35,247 bases of DNA. Source: Saprospiraceae bacterium (lineage in GTDB: Bacteria > Bacteroidota > Bacteroidia > Chitinophagales > Saprospiraceae). The translations under genes were made by a program, and so were the position numbers. The notes beneath the pieces were generated by a model. That model was not told the DNA's origin. It made no database searches and saw only the letters and a list, made by a program, of their open reading frames with translations. Location of the stretch: the NCBI GenBank assembly GCA_016787415.1, contig JAEUUT010000151.1:1-35247 (forward strand), read 5' to 3'. Shown here one piece after another: positions 1 through 8,909 of this stretch. Every line of letters starts with the position of its first letter. Within the stretch, counting starts at the first letter, position 1.

Positions 1-215
1 AAAACAATAATTTCACGCTGGTCGTAAATATGGTACTACATCCAACCAATCCTCTTTTTTTACTAAGGGATAACCCGGAAAAAAATACATTTGCTGCTTA
101 CAAAATACCCTCTGCATTTTATAGCCGTTATGTTACCAATGGGTTTTGGACAGTTGGCGCCTGTGCGCAAAGCATCTGTACAATCACTAACTGCTGAATA
201 TTCTCCTGTAGCACC

Positions 216-671
216 ATGAGTAGGACCGCGTTTTTTTTCCTTGCAGACGATGACCCAGATGATACCCTTTTGTTTGAGGAAATCGTCGGGGATTGTCCGC
301 TTCCCATCCGATTGGGCACTGCGCCAGACGGAAAGGAGGCGCTTGCCATCTTGAGGAAAATGGAGGGACAATTGCCAGATATTTTGTTCCTGGACCTAAA
401 CATGCCCCGAATGGACGGCAAGGAATGCCTGCGTGAAATACGATCCGACAACCGCCTTGCCAACATTCCAGTTGTTATTTACACCACCTCTTCCCACCAG
501 CGCGATATTGATGAAACCATTGCGCTCGGCGCCAACGGTTTTATTACCAAGCCCAGTGATATGTCCGACCTTGAAAAAATAATACTCACTATTGCGCAAA
601 ACCTTCCACACCACCTCGATACAGCCTTACAATTACTCCGCAGCAATACGGGCACATTTGTTACCTGTTGA
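216..671 (+). CDS. Single-domain response regulator (CheY-like)
   Basis: A stand-alone receiver domain of 151 residues with no output domain, so it probably passes phosphate or signal to a partner protein. An acidic cluster at residues 11-13 (ADDDPDD), the phospho-acceptor Asp60 in LFLDLNMP, the switch Thr90 and Lys112 followed by Pro are all present, so it should be phosphorylatable. The insert before the acceptor Asp fits the subfamily that often accompanies bacteriophytochrome-like kinases. It is the first gene of a same-strand run of five signalling genes (to 6967) and ends 46 bases before the receiver-kinase. A possible -7 element TACATTTG lies at 86-93, but no TTG is seen at the proper distance upstream. 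The nearest kinase partners are the two downstream genes; this pairing is inferred from position only. Confidence 0.93.
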   Translation: MSRTAFFFLADDDPDDTLLFEEIVGDCPLPIRLGTAPDGKEALAILRKMEGQLPDILFLDLNMPRMDGKECLREIRSDNRLANIPVVIYTTSSHQRDIDETIALGANGFITKPSDMSDLEKIILTIAQNLPHHLDTALQLLRSNTGTFVTC

Positions 672-717
672 CGCTGGAACGGTATTTTTATATTCCTGTT
701 CTACATAATCGCTGCGT

Positions 718-1974
718 ATGATACTGATTGTTGATGATCTTGCAGAAAATCTGTTTTCCTTAAAAACCCTGTTGCAGCACCATGCATATGAGGTAGACAC
801 GGCTTCTTCCGGCGAAGAAGCCTTGAAAAAACTATTGCGCAAGGAGTATTCGCTTATCATTCTGGATGTTCAGATGCCGGAAATGGATGGATATGAAGTG
901 GCTGAAGCTGTCAACAGTCTGAATAAAACCCGCGATATCCCCATTATTTTTCTGTCGGCCGTCAATACCGACAAACGTTTTGTCAATCGGGGTTACCAGT
1001 CTGGCGGCGTCGATTACCTTCCCAAACCTTTTGATCCCGATTTGCTGCTGCTGAAAGTTAAAACCTTCGTTCGCCTGTACGAACAGACACGGGAGTTGAA
1101 GCAGGTGCAGGACATGCTGCACAAGGAAATTGAATCGCGCAAACGCGCCCAGGCAGAGGTAGAATCCATGAACCTGTCGCTGGAAGAAAAGATAACCCAG
1201 CGCACCCGCGAGTTGATATACACCAACCAGGATTTGGAAAACAGGAATACGGAACTGGCCCAATATGCCTACCTCGCCTCGCATGATTTGCAGGAACCCT
1301 TGCGCAAAATCCTGCTTTTCAGCAAGATCATCCGCGAAAAACACCTGGCAGAAACCCAGGAAGCGCAAACCCAGATCAACAAGGTGATTTCCTCTACCGA
1401 ACGGATGCGCGACCTCATTCAGGACCTGCTCAGCCATTCCAACCTTTCCGGAACATCGGCTTTTACCAGGGTGGATATGAATGATGTAATAGAAAACACT
1501 CTTTCCGACCTTGAGGTGGTGCTTCAGGAAAAAAATGCGCAGATTACGCTTGAAAAAATGCCCGTTCTGGAAGCTGTGCCCGGACAAATGCGGCAATTGT
1601 TTCAAAACCTGATTAGCAATGCCCTGAAATTTTCAAAACCCGACTCCACGCCACAAATTCTTATGCAAAGCGAACTCATCGCTACCAAAGACATAGACGC
1701 ATATCCCGATCCGCAGGGACACTATGCAAGGATTCAAGTAATAGATAACGGTATTGGTTTTGACGAAGCCTACAGAGATAAAATTTTTACTATTTTTCAA
1801 CGACTTCATGGCCGCAGCGAATACGAAGGAACGGGAATCGGGCTGGCCATCGTCAAAAAAATTGTAGAAAAACACAATGGACTAATTGGCGCAAAAAGCC
1901 GGGAAGGTGAAGGCGCCGCTTTTACCATCATCTTGCCCCTGCATCAAACAGCCTCCCCCCAAACCCCTGGATAA
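718..1974 (+). CDS. Receiver domain - histidine kinase (REC-coiled coil-HisKA-HATPase)
   Basis: A soluble 418-residue protein with reversed hybrid order: receiver first, kinase last. The receiver (about 1-122) has Asp6/Asp7, acceptor Asp50 in LILDVQMPEMDG and Lys103 in PKPF. A coiled coil (about 123-180) leads to a dimerisation/phosphotransfer helix with His189 in YLASHDLQEPLRKI, the form common in phytochrome-like kinases. The catalytic domain shows the N box (NLISNALKFSK), G1 box (VIDNGIGF) and G2 box (GTGIGLAIVKKI). No membrane segment or ligand-sensor domain is visible, so input probably arrives as phosphate on the receiver, perhaps from the hybrid kinase encoded next. The gene lies 9 bases before the large hybrid kinase and is probably co-transcribed with it. 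Confidence 0.93.
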   Translation: MILIVDDLAENLFSLKTLLQHHAYEVDTASSGEEALKKLLRKEYSLIILDVQMPEMDGYEVAEAVNSLNKTRDIPIIFLSAVNTDKRFVNRGYQSGGVDYLPKPFDPDLLLLKVKTFVRLYEQTRELKQVQDMLHKEIESRKRAQAEVESMNLSLEEKITQRTRELIYTNQDLENRNTELAQYAYLASHDLQEPLRKILLFSKIIREKHLAETQEAQTQINKVISSTERMRDLIQDLLSHSNLSGTSAFTRVDMNDVIENTLSDLEVVLQEKNAQITLEKMPVLEAVPGQMRQLFQNLISNALKFSKPDSTPQILMQSELIATKDIDAYPDPQGHYARIQVIDNGIGFDEAYRDKIFTIFQRLHGRSEYEGTGIGLAIVKKIVEKHNGLIGAKSREGEGAAFTIILPLHQTASPQTPG

Positions 1975-1983
1975 CAACTGCTT

Positions 1984-4900
1984 ATGGAAAAATTTAAACG
2001 CAATTTATATACCGGTTACGGCCTTTCTCTCTTGCTCCTGCTCGTCAGTGCGGTTGTTTCTTATATCAGTATCAACAACCTACTTGAAAGCACCAAATGG
2101 GTGAACCACACACATGAAGTGAGCATGAAGGTGGAGCAGGTGATTTCATTGATGAAAGACGCCGAAACAGGCCAACGCGGGTTTCTGCTCACCAACGATG
2201 AATCGTTTTTAAAACCTTACTACGGAGCATACGATTCCACTATGGAACGTATCAAGGAAGTAAAATCCCTGACACATGACAATTCGGCTCAGCAAGTGCA
2301 TGCCGATCTGCTAAAAAATCTGGCGCAAAAACGTTTCACCTCCCTCAGTACCGGTATCAGCCTACAAAAATCCGGCGCAGAAGTACCCGACAGTTTTCTA
2401 TTGCAAGGCAAACTGCAAATGGATGCAGCCAGAAACGTAGTAGATTCCATGCGGATGGAAGAGCAGCGTTTACTGAACGAAAGGACTGTTCAACTGCAGC
2501 AATTTACACGAAGAACGCCTGTCGTTATTCTCATTGCCTCCTTGCTGGGTATTTTGATTACCATCATCTCTGTCATCCGGATGATGAGCGATTTTGAAAA
2601 ACGCCTGGAATTGCAGCGTGCACTGCAATTAAAAGATCAGGAAATCACACGCAGGCTTGCAGCAGTGGAAAATATTGCAGAACAAATTTCAGATGGCAAC
2701 TACAAGATCAGGGTAGATGATGACGGCCAGGATGCGCTCGGTTCCATTGCCGAATCGCTGAATAACATGGCCGGTGCACTGGATGTTTCATTTACCCAAC
2801 TATCACAACGGGAATGGATGCAGGCGGGTCTGGCCAAACTCAATGAAAATGTCATTGCCGACCTCGATATCCCTACTCTTGCAAAGTCCGTATTGAATTT
2901 TGTCGTGGAGTACACCGATTGCCAGGCGGGCGCTTTTTACCTGCTCGACGATTTCGGCACACTTCAGTTGAAAAGCGGTTATGCCATCATGCCTGCCCAT
3001 CAGAAAAAAAGCATCGCACCAGGCGAAGGAATGGCCGGGCAGGTGGCCTCTTCAGCACGTCCGCAGCTGATAGAAGGTTTGAATGACGAACTGTACACGC
3101 TGACGTATTTACCAGGCGAAATAAAACCGCGCGCCATTTATGCGCTTCCACTCGTGTTCAACAAACAGGTGAAGGGCGTCATGGAAATTGTTTCCATTTC
3201 CGGATTTACAGAAATACAAAAAACTTTCCTGCAATCAGCCGCAGCCAACATCGGCATCGCCATCCATACGGCCCAAAACCGGCAGCGTATACAGGAACTG
3301 CTGGAGGAAACCCAGTCGCAAACTGAAGAACTACAGGCCCAACAAAGCGAACTGGAGAATATCAACGCCGAACTCGAAGCGCAGGCTGAAAAACTACAGG
3401 CATCGGAAGAGGAACTGAAAGTGCAGCAGGAAGAGCTCCAGCAAGCCAATATCGAATTGGAAGAACGCAGCCGGCTCCTGGAAGAGAAAAACGAAGTGAT
3501 TCTCGAACGCAACCTCGAGATTCAGCGAAAAGCCGAAGACCTCGAACAAAGTACCCGCTACAAATCGGAGTTTCTGGCCAATATGTCGCACGAACTGCGT
3601 ACGCCACTCAACTCCATCCTGTTGCTTTCACGGCTGCTGTCGGAAAACCACCAGCACAACCTCTCCGATGAACAGGTAGAATATGCACAAGTCATCCAAA
3701 CCTCCGGCAAAGGCCTGCTGACCCTGATAGATGAAATCCTCGACCTGACCAAAATCGAGTCGGGCAAAATGGAACTCGAATACAGCACTGTCCGCCTCGA
3801 AGGCTTGTCGGCTGACCTAAAATCCTTGTTCGCGCCGCTGGCGAAGGATAAAAACATCTCTTTCGACATCACACTGACCGAACAGACGCCTTCCACGATA
3901 GAAACAGATCGGCTGCGTCTCGATCAAATTTTACGCAACCTGATATCCAATGCGCTCAAATTTACCAAGACCGGATCGGTCAGTCTGCACATCAGCACGG
4001 AAGGCCATGCGCTTCATTTTGCCGTAAAAGATACCGGCATCGGCATCCCGGCTGACAAGCACGAAACGATTTTCGAGGCATTTCAACAAGCCGACGGCTC
4101 TACCAGAAGACAATACGGCGGCACCGGACTGGGTTTGTCGATCAGCCGCGAACTGGCGCGCCTGCTGGGTGGCGAAATCACCCTGACAAGCGAGGAAGGC
4201 AAAGGAAGCACTTTTACGCTGACTATACCGGATCAAAAAGGTTACAGTATCCACATTCCGGCTGCGAATACAGCGCAGCCTGCACAAACCCTTGCGGCAA
4301 TAGACACACGCGGACAAGAAAAAACGGACAAAGAGGAAGAGAGCGCTTTTGTTCTCAACACCATTCCCGAGGCAGTGGAAGACGACCGGGACGCCATTGA
4401 ATCGGGCGACAAGGTGGTGTTAATTGTGGAAGACGACACCGCATTTGCCCGTTCTCTGCTGGAATATACCCGACAAAATGGCTATAAATGCATTGTAGCC
4501 GTTCGCGGCGACGAGGCCATTGAACTAGCAAAAAAATACCTGCCCGCAGGTATCCTGCTGGACGTACAACTTCCGGTGAAAAGCGGCTGGCAGGTGATGG
4601 ACGAACTAAAATCGAACCCTGCTACCCGGCCGATTCCGGTACACATGATGTCGTCATTTCAGGTGCGCACCAAGAGTTTGTCAAAAGGCGCCGTCGATTT
4701 TATCAACAAACCCGTTGCATTCGACAAACTAGCGGAAATATTTACCCGCATCGAAGAGGCGCTCAGTAAAGCCCCCAGAAAAGTGATGATTGTGGAAGAA
4801 AATGCCAAACATGCACAGGCACTGGCTTATTTCCTGCAACAACACCAGGTGGTTTCGGAAATAAAAAACTCGGTCAGCGATGGCATCGAAGCCTTGCAGC

Positions 4901-5580
4901 AAAGAGCCGTCGACTGTGTTATTCTCGACATGGGCATACCAGAGCAGCGTTCTTACGTGCCGCTCGAAGAAGTGAAAAAAACGCCCGGACTGGAAAACAT
5001 TCCCATCATCATATTCACAGGCAAGTTTCTCTCGCAGGCTGAAGAACTGAAAATCAAACAATACGCCGATACCATTGTCATCAAAACGGCTAACTCTTAC
5101 CAGCGCATCCTCGATGAAGTATCTCTTTTCCTGCACCTCGTCGAGGAAAACAAAAAAGGAAACCGTTCGGCACATTACAAACGCCTCGGCGAACTGGAAG
5201 AGGTTCTGAAAGGAAAAAGTATCCTGGTAGCCGACGATGATGTGCGCAATATCTTTTCGCTCACCAAATCGCTGGAAAACTACGGCATCAACGTCATTTC
5301 AGCCATCGATGGTAAAGAAGCGCTCCAGCAACTGCGCGAACACAAAAAAGTCGACCTGATTCTGATGGATATGATGATGCCCGAAATGGATGGTTACGAT
5401 GCTATCAAAAACATACGTGCCATGCCAAAATTTAAAAAACTGCCCATCATAGCCGTCACAGCCAAGGCGATGGCCGGAGATCGCATCAAATGTATAGAAG
5501 CCGGAGCATCCGATTACATTACCAAACCAGTAGATGTGGATCAGTTGATTTCGCTTCTGCGCGTGTGGTTATACCAATAA
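1984..5580 (+). CDS. Membrane hybrid histidine kinase: CHASE3-HAMP-GAF-HisKA-HATPase-REC-REC-REC
   Basis: A large inner-membrane sensor kinase of 1198 residues. Visible in order: transmembrane helix about 10-32; a periplasmic CHASE3 domain about 35-170, with the typical DAETGQRGFLLT segment; a second transmembrane helix about 179-198; HAMP; GAF about 288-435; a long Glu/Gln-rich coiled coil about 436-525; HisKA with His536 in MSHELRTPLN; and an ATPase domain with DTGIGIP and GGTGLGLSISRELA. Three receivers follow, with candidate acceptors Asp860, Asp982 and Asp1129. Receivers 1 and 3 look canonical. Receiver 2 looks degenerate: EE in place of the acidic pair, and IKTA in place of the usual Lys-Pro. 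CHASE3 and GAF ligands cannot be read from sequence. CheR and CheB genes follow directly, which suggests methylation control of this signalling unit. Confidence 0.95.
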   Translation: MEKFKRNLYTGYGLSLLLLLVSAVVSYISINNLLESTKWVNHTHEVSMKVEQVISLMKDAETGQRGFLLTNDESFLKPYYGAYDSTMERIKEVKSLTHDNSAQQVHADLLKNLAQKRFTSLSTGISLQKSGAEVPDSFLLQGKLQMDAARNVVDSMRMEEQRLLNERTVQLQQFTRRTPVVILIASLLGILITIISVIRMMSDFEKRLELQRALQLKDQEITRRLAAVENIAEQISDGNYKIRVDDDGQDALGSIAESLNNMAGALDVSFTQLSQREWMQAGLAKLNENVIADLDIPTLAKSVLNFVVEYTDCQAGAFYLLDDFGTLQLKSGYAIMPAHQKKSIAPGEGMAGQVASSARPQLIEGLNDELYTLTYLPGEIKPRAIYALPLVFNKQVKGVMEIVSISGFTEIQKTFLQSAAANIGIAIHTAQNRQRIQELLEETQSQTEELQAQQSELENINAELEAQAEKLQASEEELKVQQEELQQANIELEERSRLLEEKNEVILERNLEIQRKAEDLEQSTRYKSEFLANMSHELRTPLNSILLLSRLLSENHQHNLSDEQVEYAQVIQTSGKGLLTLIDEILDLTKIESGKMELEYSTVRLEGLSADLKSLFAPLAKDKNISFDITLTEQTPSTIETDRLRLDQILRNLISNALKFTKTGSVSLHISTEGHALHFAVKDTGIGIPADKHETIFEAFQQADGSTRRQYGGTGLGLSISRELARLLGGEITLTSEEGKGSTFTLTIPDQKGYSIHIPAANTAQPAQTLAAIDTRGQEKTDKEEESAFVLNTIPEAVEDDRDAIESGDKVVLIVEDDTAFARSLLEYTRQNGYKCIVAVRGDEAIELAKKYLPAGILLDVQLPVKSGWQVMDELKSNPATRPIPVHMMSSFQVRTKSLSKGAVDFINKPVAFDKLAEIFTRIEEALSKAPRKVMIVEENAKHAQALAYFLQQHQVVSEIKNSVSDGIEALQQRAVDCVILDMGIPEQRSYVPLEEVKKTPGLENIPIIIFTGKFLSQAEELKIKQYADTIVIKTANSYQRILDEVSLFLHLVEENKKGNRSAHYKRLGELEEVLKGKSILVADDDVRNIFSLTKSLENYGINVISAIDGKEALQQLREHKKVDLILMDMMMPEMDGYDAIKNIRAMPKFKKLPIIAVTAKAMAGDRIKCIEAGASDYITKPVDVDQLISLLRVWLYQ

Positions 5581-5588
5581 ATCGTTTC

Positions 5589-6401
5589 ATGCTTCACGAA
5601 GAAGAAATAGATCATCTCACAACCGTTTTGTACGACCTGTACGGATACGATTTTAATCATTATGCCCGCGCATCCCTGAAAAGAAGGGTGAGCCGACTGA
5701 TGACCATTGATCGCATTCCCAGTTTTGCCGAATTGCTCCACAAGGTAAAAACCCAGCCCTCCTACCTGCCGCAGGTAGTACAAGGCCTTACGGTGAACGT
5801 CACAGAAATGTTTCGCGATCCTTCGGTGTTCAAAACCATCCGCGAGTTGGTGTTGCCGGTGCTGGCTACCCACCCTTTCATACGCATTTGGCATGCAGGG
5901 TGTTCTACCGGCGAAGAGGTGTATTCGATGGCTATTTTGCTGGAAGAAGCCAATTTGCTGCACCGTTCGTTGTTGTACGCCACTGACCTCAACCCATTCG
6001 TGATAGAACATATCCGGAACGGTATTTTCCCGATGAGTCAGATGAAAAACTATTCGGAAAACTACATCCAGTCGGGCGGAAAAAAAGATTTTTCATCTTA
6101 TTATACCGCTAAATACAACTGGGCCAAATTTGATGAACGCCTGACAGCCAGGATTATCGTCAGTACGCACAACCTGGTTTCAGATCGGTCTTTCAACGAA
6201 TTCCAGGTCATTTTTTGCCGCAATGTGCTGATTTACTTCGACAAGGAACTTCAGGACAGGGTGCTGACGCTGTTTGATGAAAGTATCGATCAGTTGGGAT
6301 TTCTCGTGTTGGGTTCCAAAGAGAATATCCGATTTACCAGTATTGCAGGCAACTACACGCCATTTTCCATAAAAGATAAGATATGGCGGAAAACAAGTTG
6401 A
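5589..6401 (+). CDS. CheR-family protein-glutamate O-methyltransferase
   Basis: A 270-residue S-adenosylmethionine-dependent methyltransferase of the CheR type, which esterifies glutamate side chains on signalling proteins. It has the helical N-terminal domain (about 1-70), the TVNVTEMFRD segment (68-77), the SAM-binding GCSTGEE motif (104-110), ATDLNP and FCRNVLIYF. The frame stays open upstream to 5490, but that part lies inside the hybrid-kinase gene. I start it at the ATG at 5589, eight bases after the kinase stop, because the CheR homology begins there (MLHEEEIDHL). It overlaps the CheB gene by 19 bases, so translational coupling is likely. No TPR or receptor-tether partner and no chemoreceptor gene is nearby, so a non-chemotaxis role is inferred. 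Its substrate is unknown; the neighbouring kinase is the obvious candidate. Confidence 0.93.
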   Translation: MLHEEEIDHLTTVLYDLYGYDFNHYARASLKRRVSRLMTIDRIPSFAELLHKVKTQPSYLPQVVQGLTVNVTEMFRDPSVFKTIRELVLPVLATHPFIRIWHAGCSTGEEVYSMAILLEEANLLHRSLLYATDLNPFVIEHIRNGIFPMSQMKNYSENYIQSGGKKDFSSYYTAKYNWAKFDERLTARIIVSTHNLVSDRSFNEFQVIFCRNVLIYFDKELQDRVLTLFDESIDQLGFLVLGSKENIRFTSIAGNYTPFSIKDKIWRKTS

Positions 6402-6967
6402 ATCTGTTACGGGTCGTTGTGGTCGGCGGCTCGGCCGGCAGCCTCGAAACCGTGCTCGCGCTCGTAACAGCGCTGCCTGCCCGTATGAAAGATGCCATTA
6501 TCCTGGTGTTGCACCGAAAAAACGACTCAGAATCTATTCTGGGAAACCTCATGTCGAATAAAACGGCACTGCCTGTCAGAGAAGTGGAGGACAAGGATGA
6601 AATACGGCCAGGCGTTATTTATATCGCCCCGCCTGATTACCACCTGCTGATTGAAAACGAGTATACTTTTTCGCTCGACAGTTCAGAAAAAGTGCATTTC
6701 AGCAGGCCCAGTATCGACGTTACATTTGAATCTGTGGCAGAAGTTTTTCGTGAAAGGGCCATCGGCGTCTTACTGTCGGGCGCCAATGCCGACGGCGCCA
6801 GCGGACTTTTGAAAATAAAGGCAGCGGGAGGACTAACCATCGTTCAAGACCCACTTTCTGCCGAGGTGGGGTACATGCCGCAGCAAGCCGTCGATCTGGG
6901 TGCGGCGGTATGGGTGCTGAATGAATCAGCCCTTGTTTCCAATTTGAAAGAGTTGTTGAGCGCTTAA
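6383..6967 (+). CDS. CheB-type protein-glutamate methylesterase, catalytic domain only
   Basis: A 194-residue CheB methylesterase/deamidase domain that removes methyl groups placed by CheR. The catalytic triad is visible as Ser17 (GGSAGS), His44 (VLHR) and Asp137 (LSGANADGA, in place of the usual GMGxDG). The PGxIYIAPPDYH segment and the YMPQQAV helix are also typical. The N-terminal receiver domain found in chemotaxis CheB is absent, so phosphorylation does not control it in cis; the stand-alone receiver at 216-671 could in principle do so in trans. The gene starts inside the end of the CheR gene and closes the operon. No terminator is evident in the 100 bases before the sigma-factor gene. 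Confidence 0.92.
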   Translation: MAENKLNLLRVVVVGGSAGSLETVLALVTALPARMKDAIILVLHRKNDSESILGNLMSNKTALPVREVEDKDEIRPGVIYIAPPDYHLLIENEYTFSLDSSEKVHFSRPSIDVTFESVAEVFRERAIGVLLSGANADGASGLLKIKAAGGLTIVQDPLSAEVGYMPQQAVDLGAAVWVLNESALVSNLKELLSA

Positions 6968-7067
6968 AGCCTTCTTTTCAGAATTCCAGTCCGTTGTAAC
7001 TGTTAGATAATCTCCGTTATTTTTCCAAAATTTGCGGGGTGGTTTCCAACTACCACCTTCCTAACCC

Positions 7068-7715
7068 ATGAAGTTTGTGGCGCCTGGCGACGAACAGCAT
7101 TTGCCTCTTTTGCAAGAACAAGCGGCTGCAGGTGACACGGCAGCATTCCGCCAAATCTTTCTTTTGTTTTTTGAGCGGCTCCAGCGTTTTGCATTTTCCA
7201 TTATTAAATCGGAAGAAGGCGCAGTAGAGGTTACCGACGACGTTTTTGTCAAACTCTGGCGCAACAAACAAACTCTTCCCGACATTAAAAACCTGCGTAT
7301 TTATCTGTATGCTGCTACAAAAAACAATGCCCTGAACTACCTCTCTTCACAAAAAAGCGGTAAAAAGACAACGCTGGAAACGGATTTTCCAGAATACAGC
7401 GCAACGAGCCCGAGTCCCGAACAAATTCTCATCATGACTGAGATGATGGCCCGTATGGAAGAAGCCGTAGGGACGCTTCCGCCCAAATGCAGGATCATTT
7501 TTAACATGGTCAGGGAAGACGGCCTGAAGTACAAGGAAGTGGCCGAAATCTTGCACATTTCTGTCAATACCGTTGACGCTCAAATGGTTATCGCCGTCGC
7601 GCGCATCCGCGAACAAATGAAAGATTACATCCAGCGAGCCGGCCGAACAAATGCTCAAAAAAAATCCATGTTTCTTTTAGGGTCATTTTTGCTGGAGGCT
7701 GTCTTATGTAATTGA
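7068..7715 (+). CDS. ECF RNA polymerase sigma-70 factor (Bacteroidota SusCD-linked type)
   Basis: A 215-residue extracytoplasmic-function sigma factor. Region 2 lies at about 28-95 (FRQIFLLFFERLQRFAF and DDVFVKLWRNK) and region 4 at about 130-190 (LPPKCRIIFNMVREDGLKYKEVAEIL, a helix-turn-helix). A non-conserved tail of about 25 residues follows. This is the family placed next to FecR and SusC/SusD genes in Bacteroidota, where it drives transcription of the uptake operon when the substrate is sensed. The fecR gene begins 13 bases after its stop. A short inverted repeat (GGTGGT/ACCACC, 7038-7057) lies just before the start codon and might affect translation. The target promoter cannot be identified from one locus. 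Confidence 0.95.
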   Translation: MKFVAPGDEQHLPLLQEQAAAGDTAAFRQIFLLFFERLQRFAFSIIKSEEGAVEVTDDVFVKLWRNKQTLPDIKNLRIYLYAATKNNALNYLSSQKSGKKTTLETDFPEYSATSPSPEQILIMTEMMARMEEAVGTLPPKCRIIFNMVREDGLKYKEVAEILHISVNTVDAQMVIAVARIREQMKDYIQRAGRTNAQKKSMFLLGSFLLEAVLCN

Positions 7716-7728
7716 GTGATCTCAACAT

Positions 7729-8820
7729 ATGGACAACAACCGACTTTCAGCCTTATTGGCAAAAAAAATGGCCGGAGAAGCAACTCCGGAGGAGCAGCAC
7801 GCGTTGCAGGAATACCTGCAATCGAATGCTGATGATCGGTTTTTGGCCGAAATGCTCCATACCTTCTGGGCAGCCGGAGCCAAATCATCCGAGTCGCCGC
7901 CATTGGATGCGGATGCCCGTTTTCTGCAAATTTTACAAAAAGCATCCAGGCCGGAAACACGGCCCTGGACGGCGTTCATTTCCCGCAGGGTCGTCGCTGC
8001 AGCGGCTGTATTTTTGCTGGGGTTCATGGCATTGCGTTTCTGGCCCGGTTTAATGAAAAATGGCCAAAAGGAAGCCCACGTCAATGAAATTGTGATCCAG
8101 CGCGGCGCAAAATCCAAAATTACGCTCCCCGACGGCACGCAGGTCTGGTTGAATTCCGACAGCAAACTGGTATATCCCGATGTTTTTAACGATACCCTGA
8201 GAGAGGTTACGCTCGAAGGCGAAGGATATTTCATTGTAGCCAAAAACCCTGCACACCCCTTTGTACTGCATACCAGCGAAATCGACATTCATGTCATCGG
8301 CACGGTGTTCAACGTGAAATCCTATGCCGAAGAGGATGCGGTGGAAACCACCTTGCTGCAAGGTTCCATTGCCGTCGAAAAACGCAATACAAATGATGCC
8401 GCCAGGATTATGTTGCGCCCACACGAAAAACTGGTCATCCGCAAAAAAGCCGGCATGTCTTCTTCCGCAACGGGCATTCCCGAAGACAGAAAACTCATGC
8501 CATCCGAAAAAATATCAGACATAACGCCCCTGCTTTCTGTAACCCGCTTATCTCAACTGGTACCCGACAGTACCCGAACCGAAACTTCCTGGGTGTATGG
8601 GAGGCTTGTTTTTGAAGGAGATCATTTTTATGAATTGGCGCTGAAAATGGAACGTTGGTACGACAAAAAAATCACGATCAGAGATGAAAAAATAGCCCAG
8701 TATCGGTTTACTGGTATGTTAGAAAATGAAACCCTGGAAGAAGCATTGCACGCACTCCAACTCACCGCTTCCTTCCGCTTCCGCATAGACGGCAACCATG
8801 TCTATATTGACAAGCCGTAA
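7729..8820 (+). CDS. FecR-family anti-sigma factor
   Basis: A 363-residue inner-membrane anti-sigma regulator. A cytoplasmic N-terminal part (about 1-84) should bind the sigma factor. One transmembrane helix follows at about 86-106 (RRVVAAAAVFLLGFMALRFW). The periplasmic FecR domain lies at about 118-215, with ITLPDGTQVWLNSDSKLVYP and GEGYFIVAKNPAHPFVLHT. A C-terminal domain (about 290-361; FEGDHFYELALKMERWYD, then YRFTGMLENETLEEALHAL) is the DUF4974/STN-like region usual in this family. In the family model the STN domain of the cognate SusC contacts the periplasmic part, releasing the sigma factor. Position between the sigma and SusC genes supports this pairing. Confidence 0.95.
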   Translation: MDNNRLSALLAKKMAGEATPEEQHALQEYLQSNADDRFLAEMLHTFWAAGAKSSESPPLDADARFLQILQKASRPETRPWTAFISRRVVAAAAVFLLGFMALRFWPGLMKNGQKEAHVNEIVIQRGAKSKITLPDGTQVWLNSDSKLVYPDVFNDTLREVTLEGEGYFIVAKNPAHPFVLHTSEIDIHVIGTVFNVKSYAEEDAVETTLLQGSIAVEKRNTNDAARIMLRPHEKLVIRKKAGMSSSATGIPEDRKLMPSEKISDITPLLSVTRLSQLVPDSTRTETSWVYGRLVFEGDHFYELALKMERWYDKKITIRDEKIAQYRFTGMLENETLEEALHALQLTASFRFRIDGNHVYIDKP

Positions 8821-8866
8821 TTCATGATGGTGTACGCCCAATTCAATGGGCTGTAACATAAAAAAA

Positions 8867-8909
8867 CCGGGAAATGCGCCAACATTCCCCGGCAAAATCA
8901 AACCGGGAA
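8867..8909 (+). other. Alternative hairpins in the fecR-susC leader
   Basis: The 149-base gap between fecR and susC contains two hairpins that share one arm. Hairpin A is CCGGGAAATG (8867-8876) with CATTCCCCGG (8883-8892), ten pairs with one mismatch and a six-base loop. Hairpin B pairs CCCGG (8888-8892) with CCGGG (8905-8909) and is followed after AACC by five T residues (8914-8918). The two cannot form together. A smaller GCCCA/TGGGC hairpin lies at 8836-8851. An attenuation or RNA-stability role is possible, but hairpin B is short and nothing shows it acts. Confidence 0.4.

Noticed and set aside
1..215. First 215 bases searched for a gene
   Set aside because: No credible coding frame or RNA was found; the minus-strand frames reach into the response regulator and lack motifs. 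Only a possible -7 element at 86-93 was noted.
5490..5588. Longer CheR reading frame starting inside the hybrid kinase
   Set aside because: The 33 extra codons overlap the end of the kinase gene and do not resemble CheR; the ATG at 5589 gives a normal family N-terminus.
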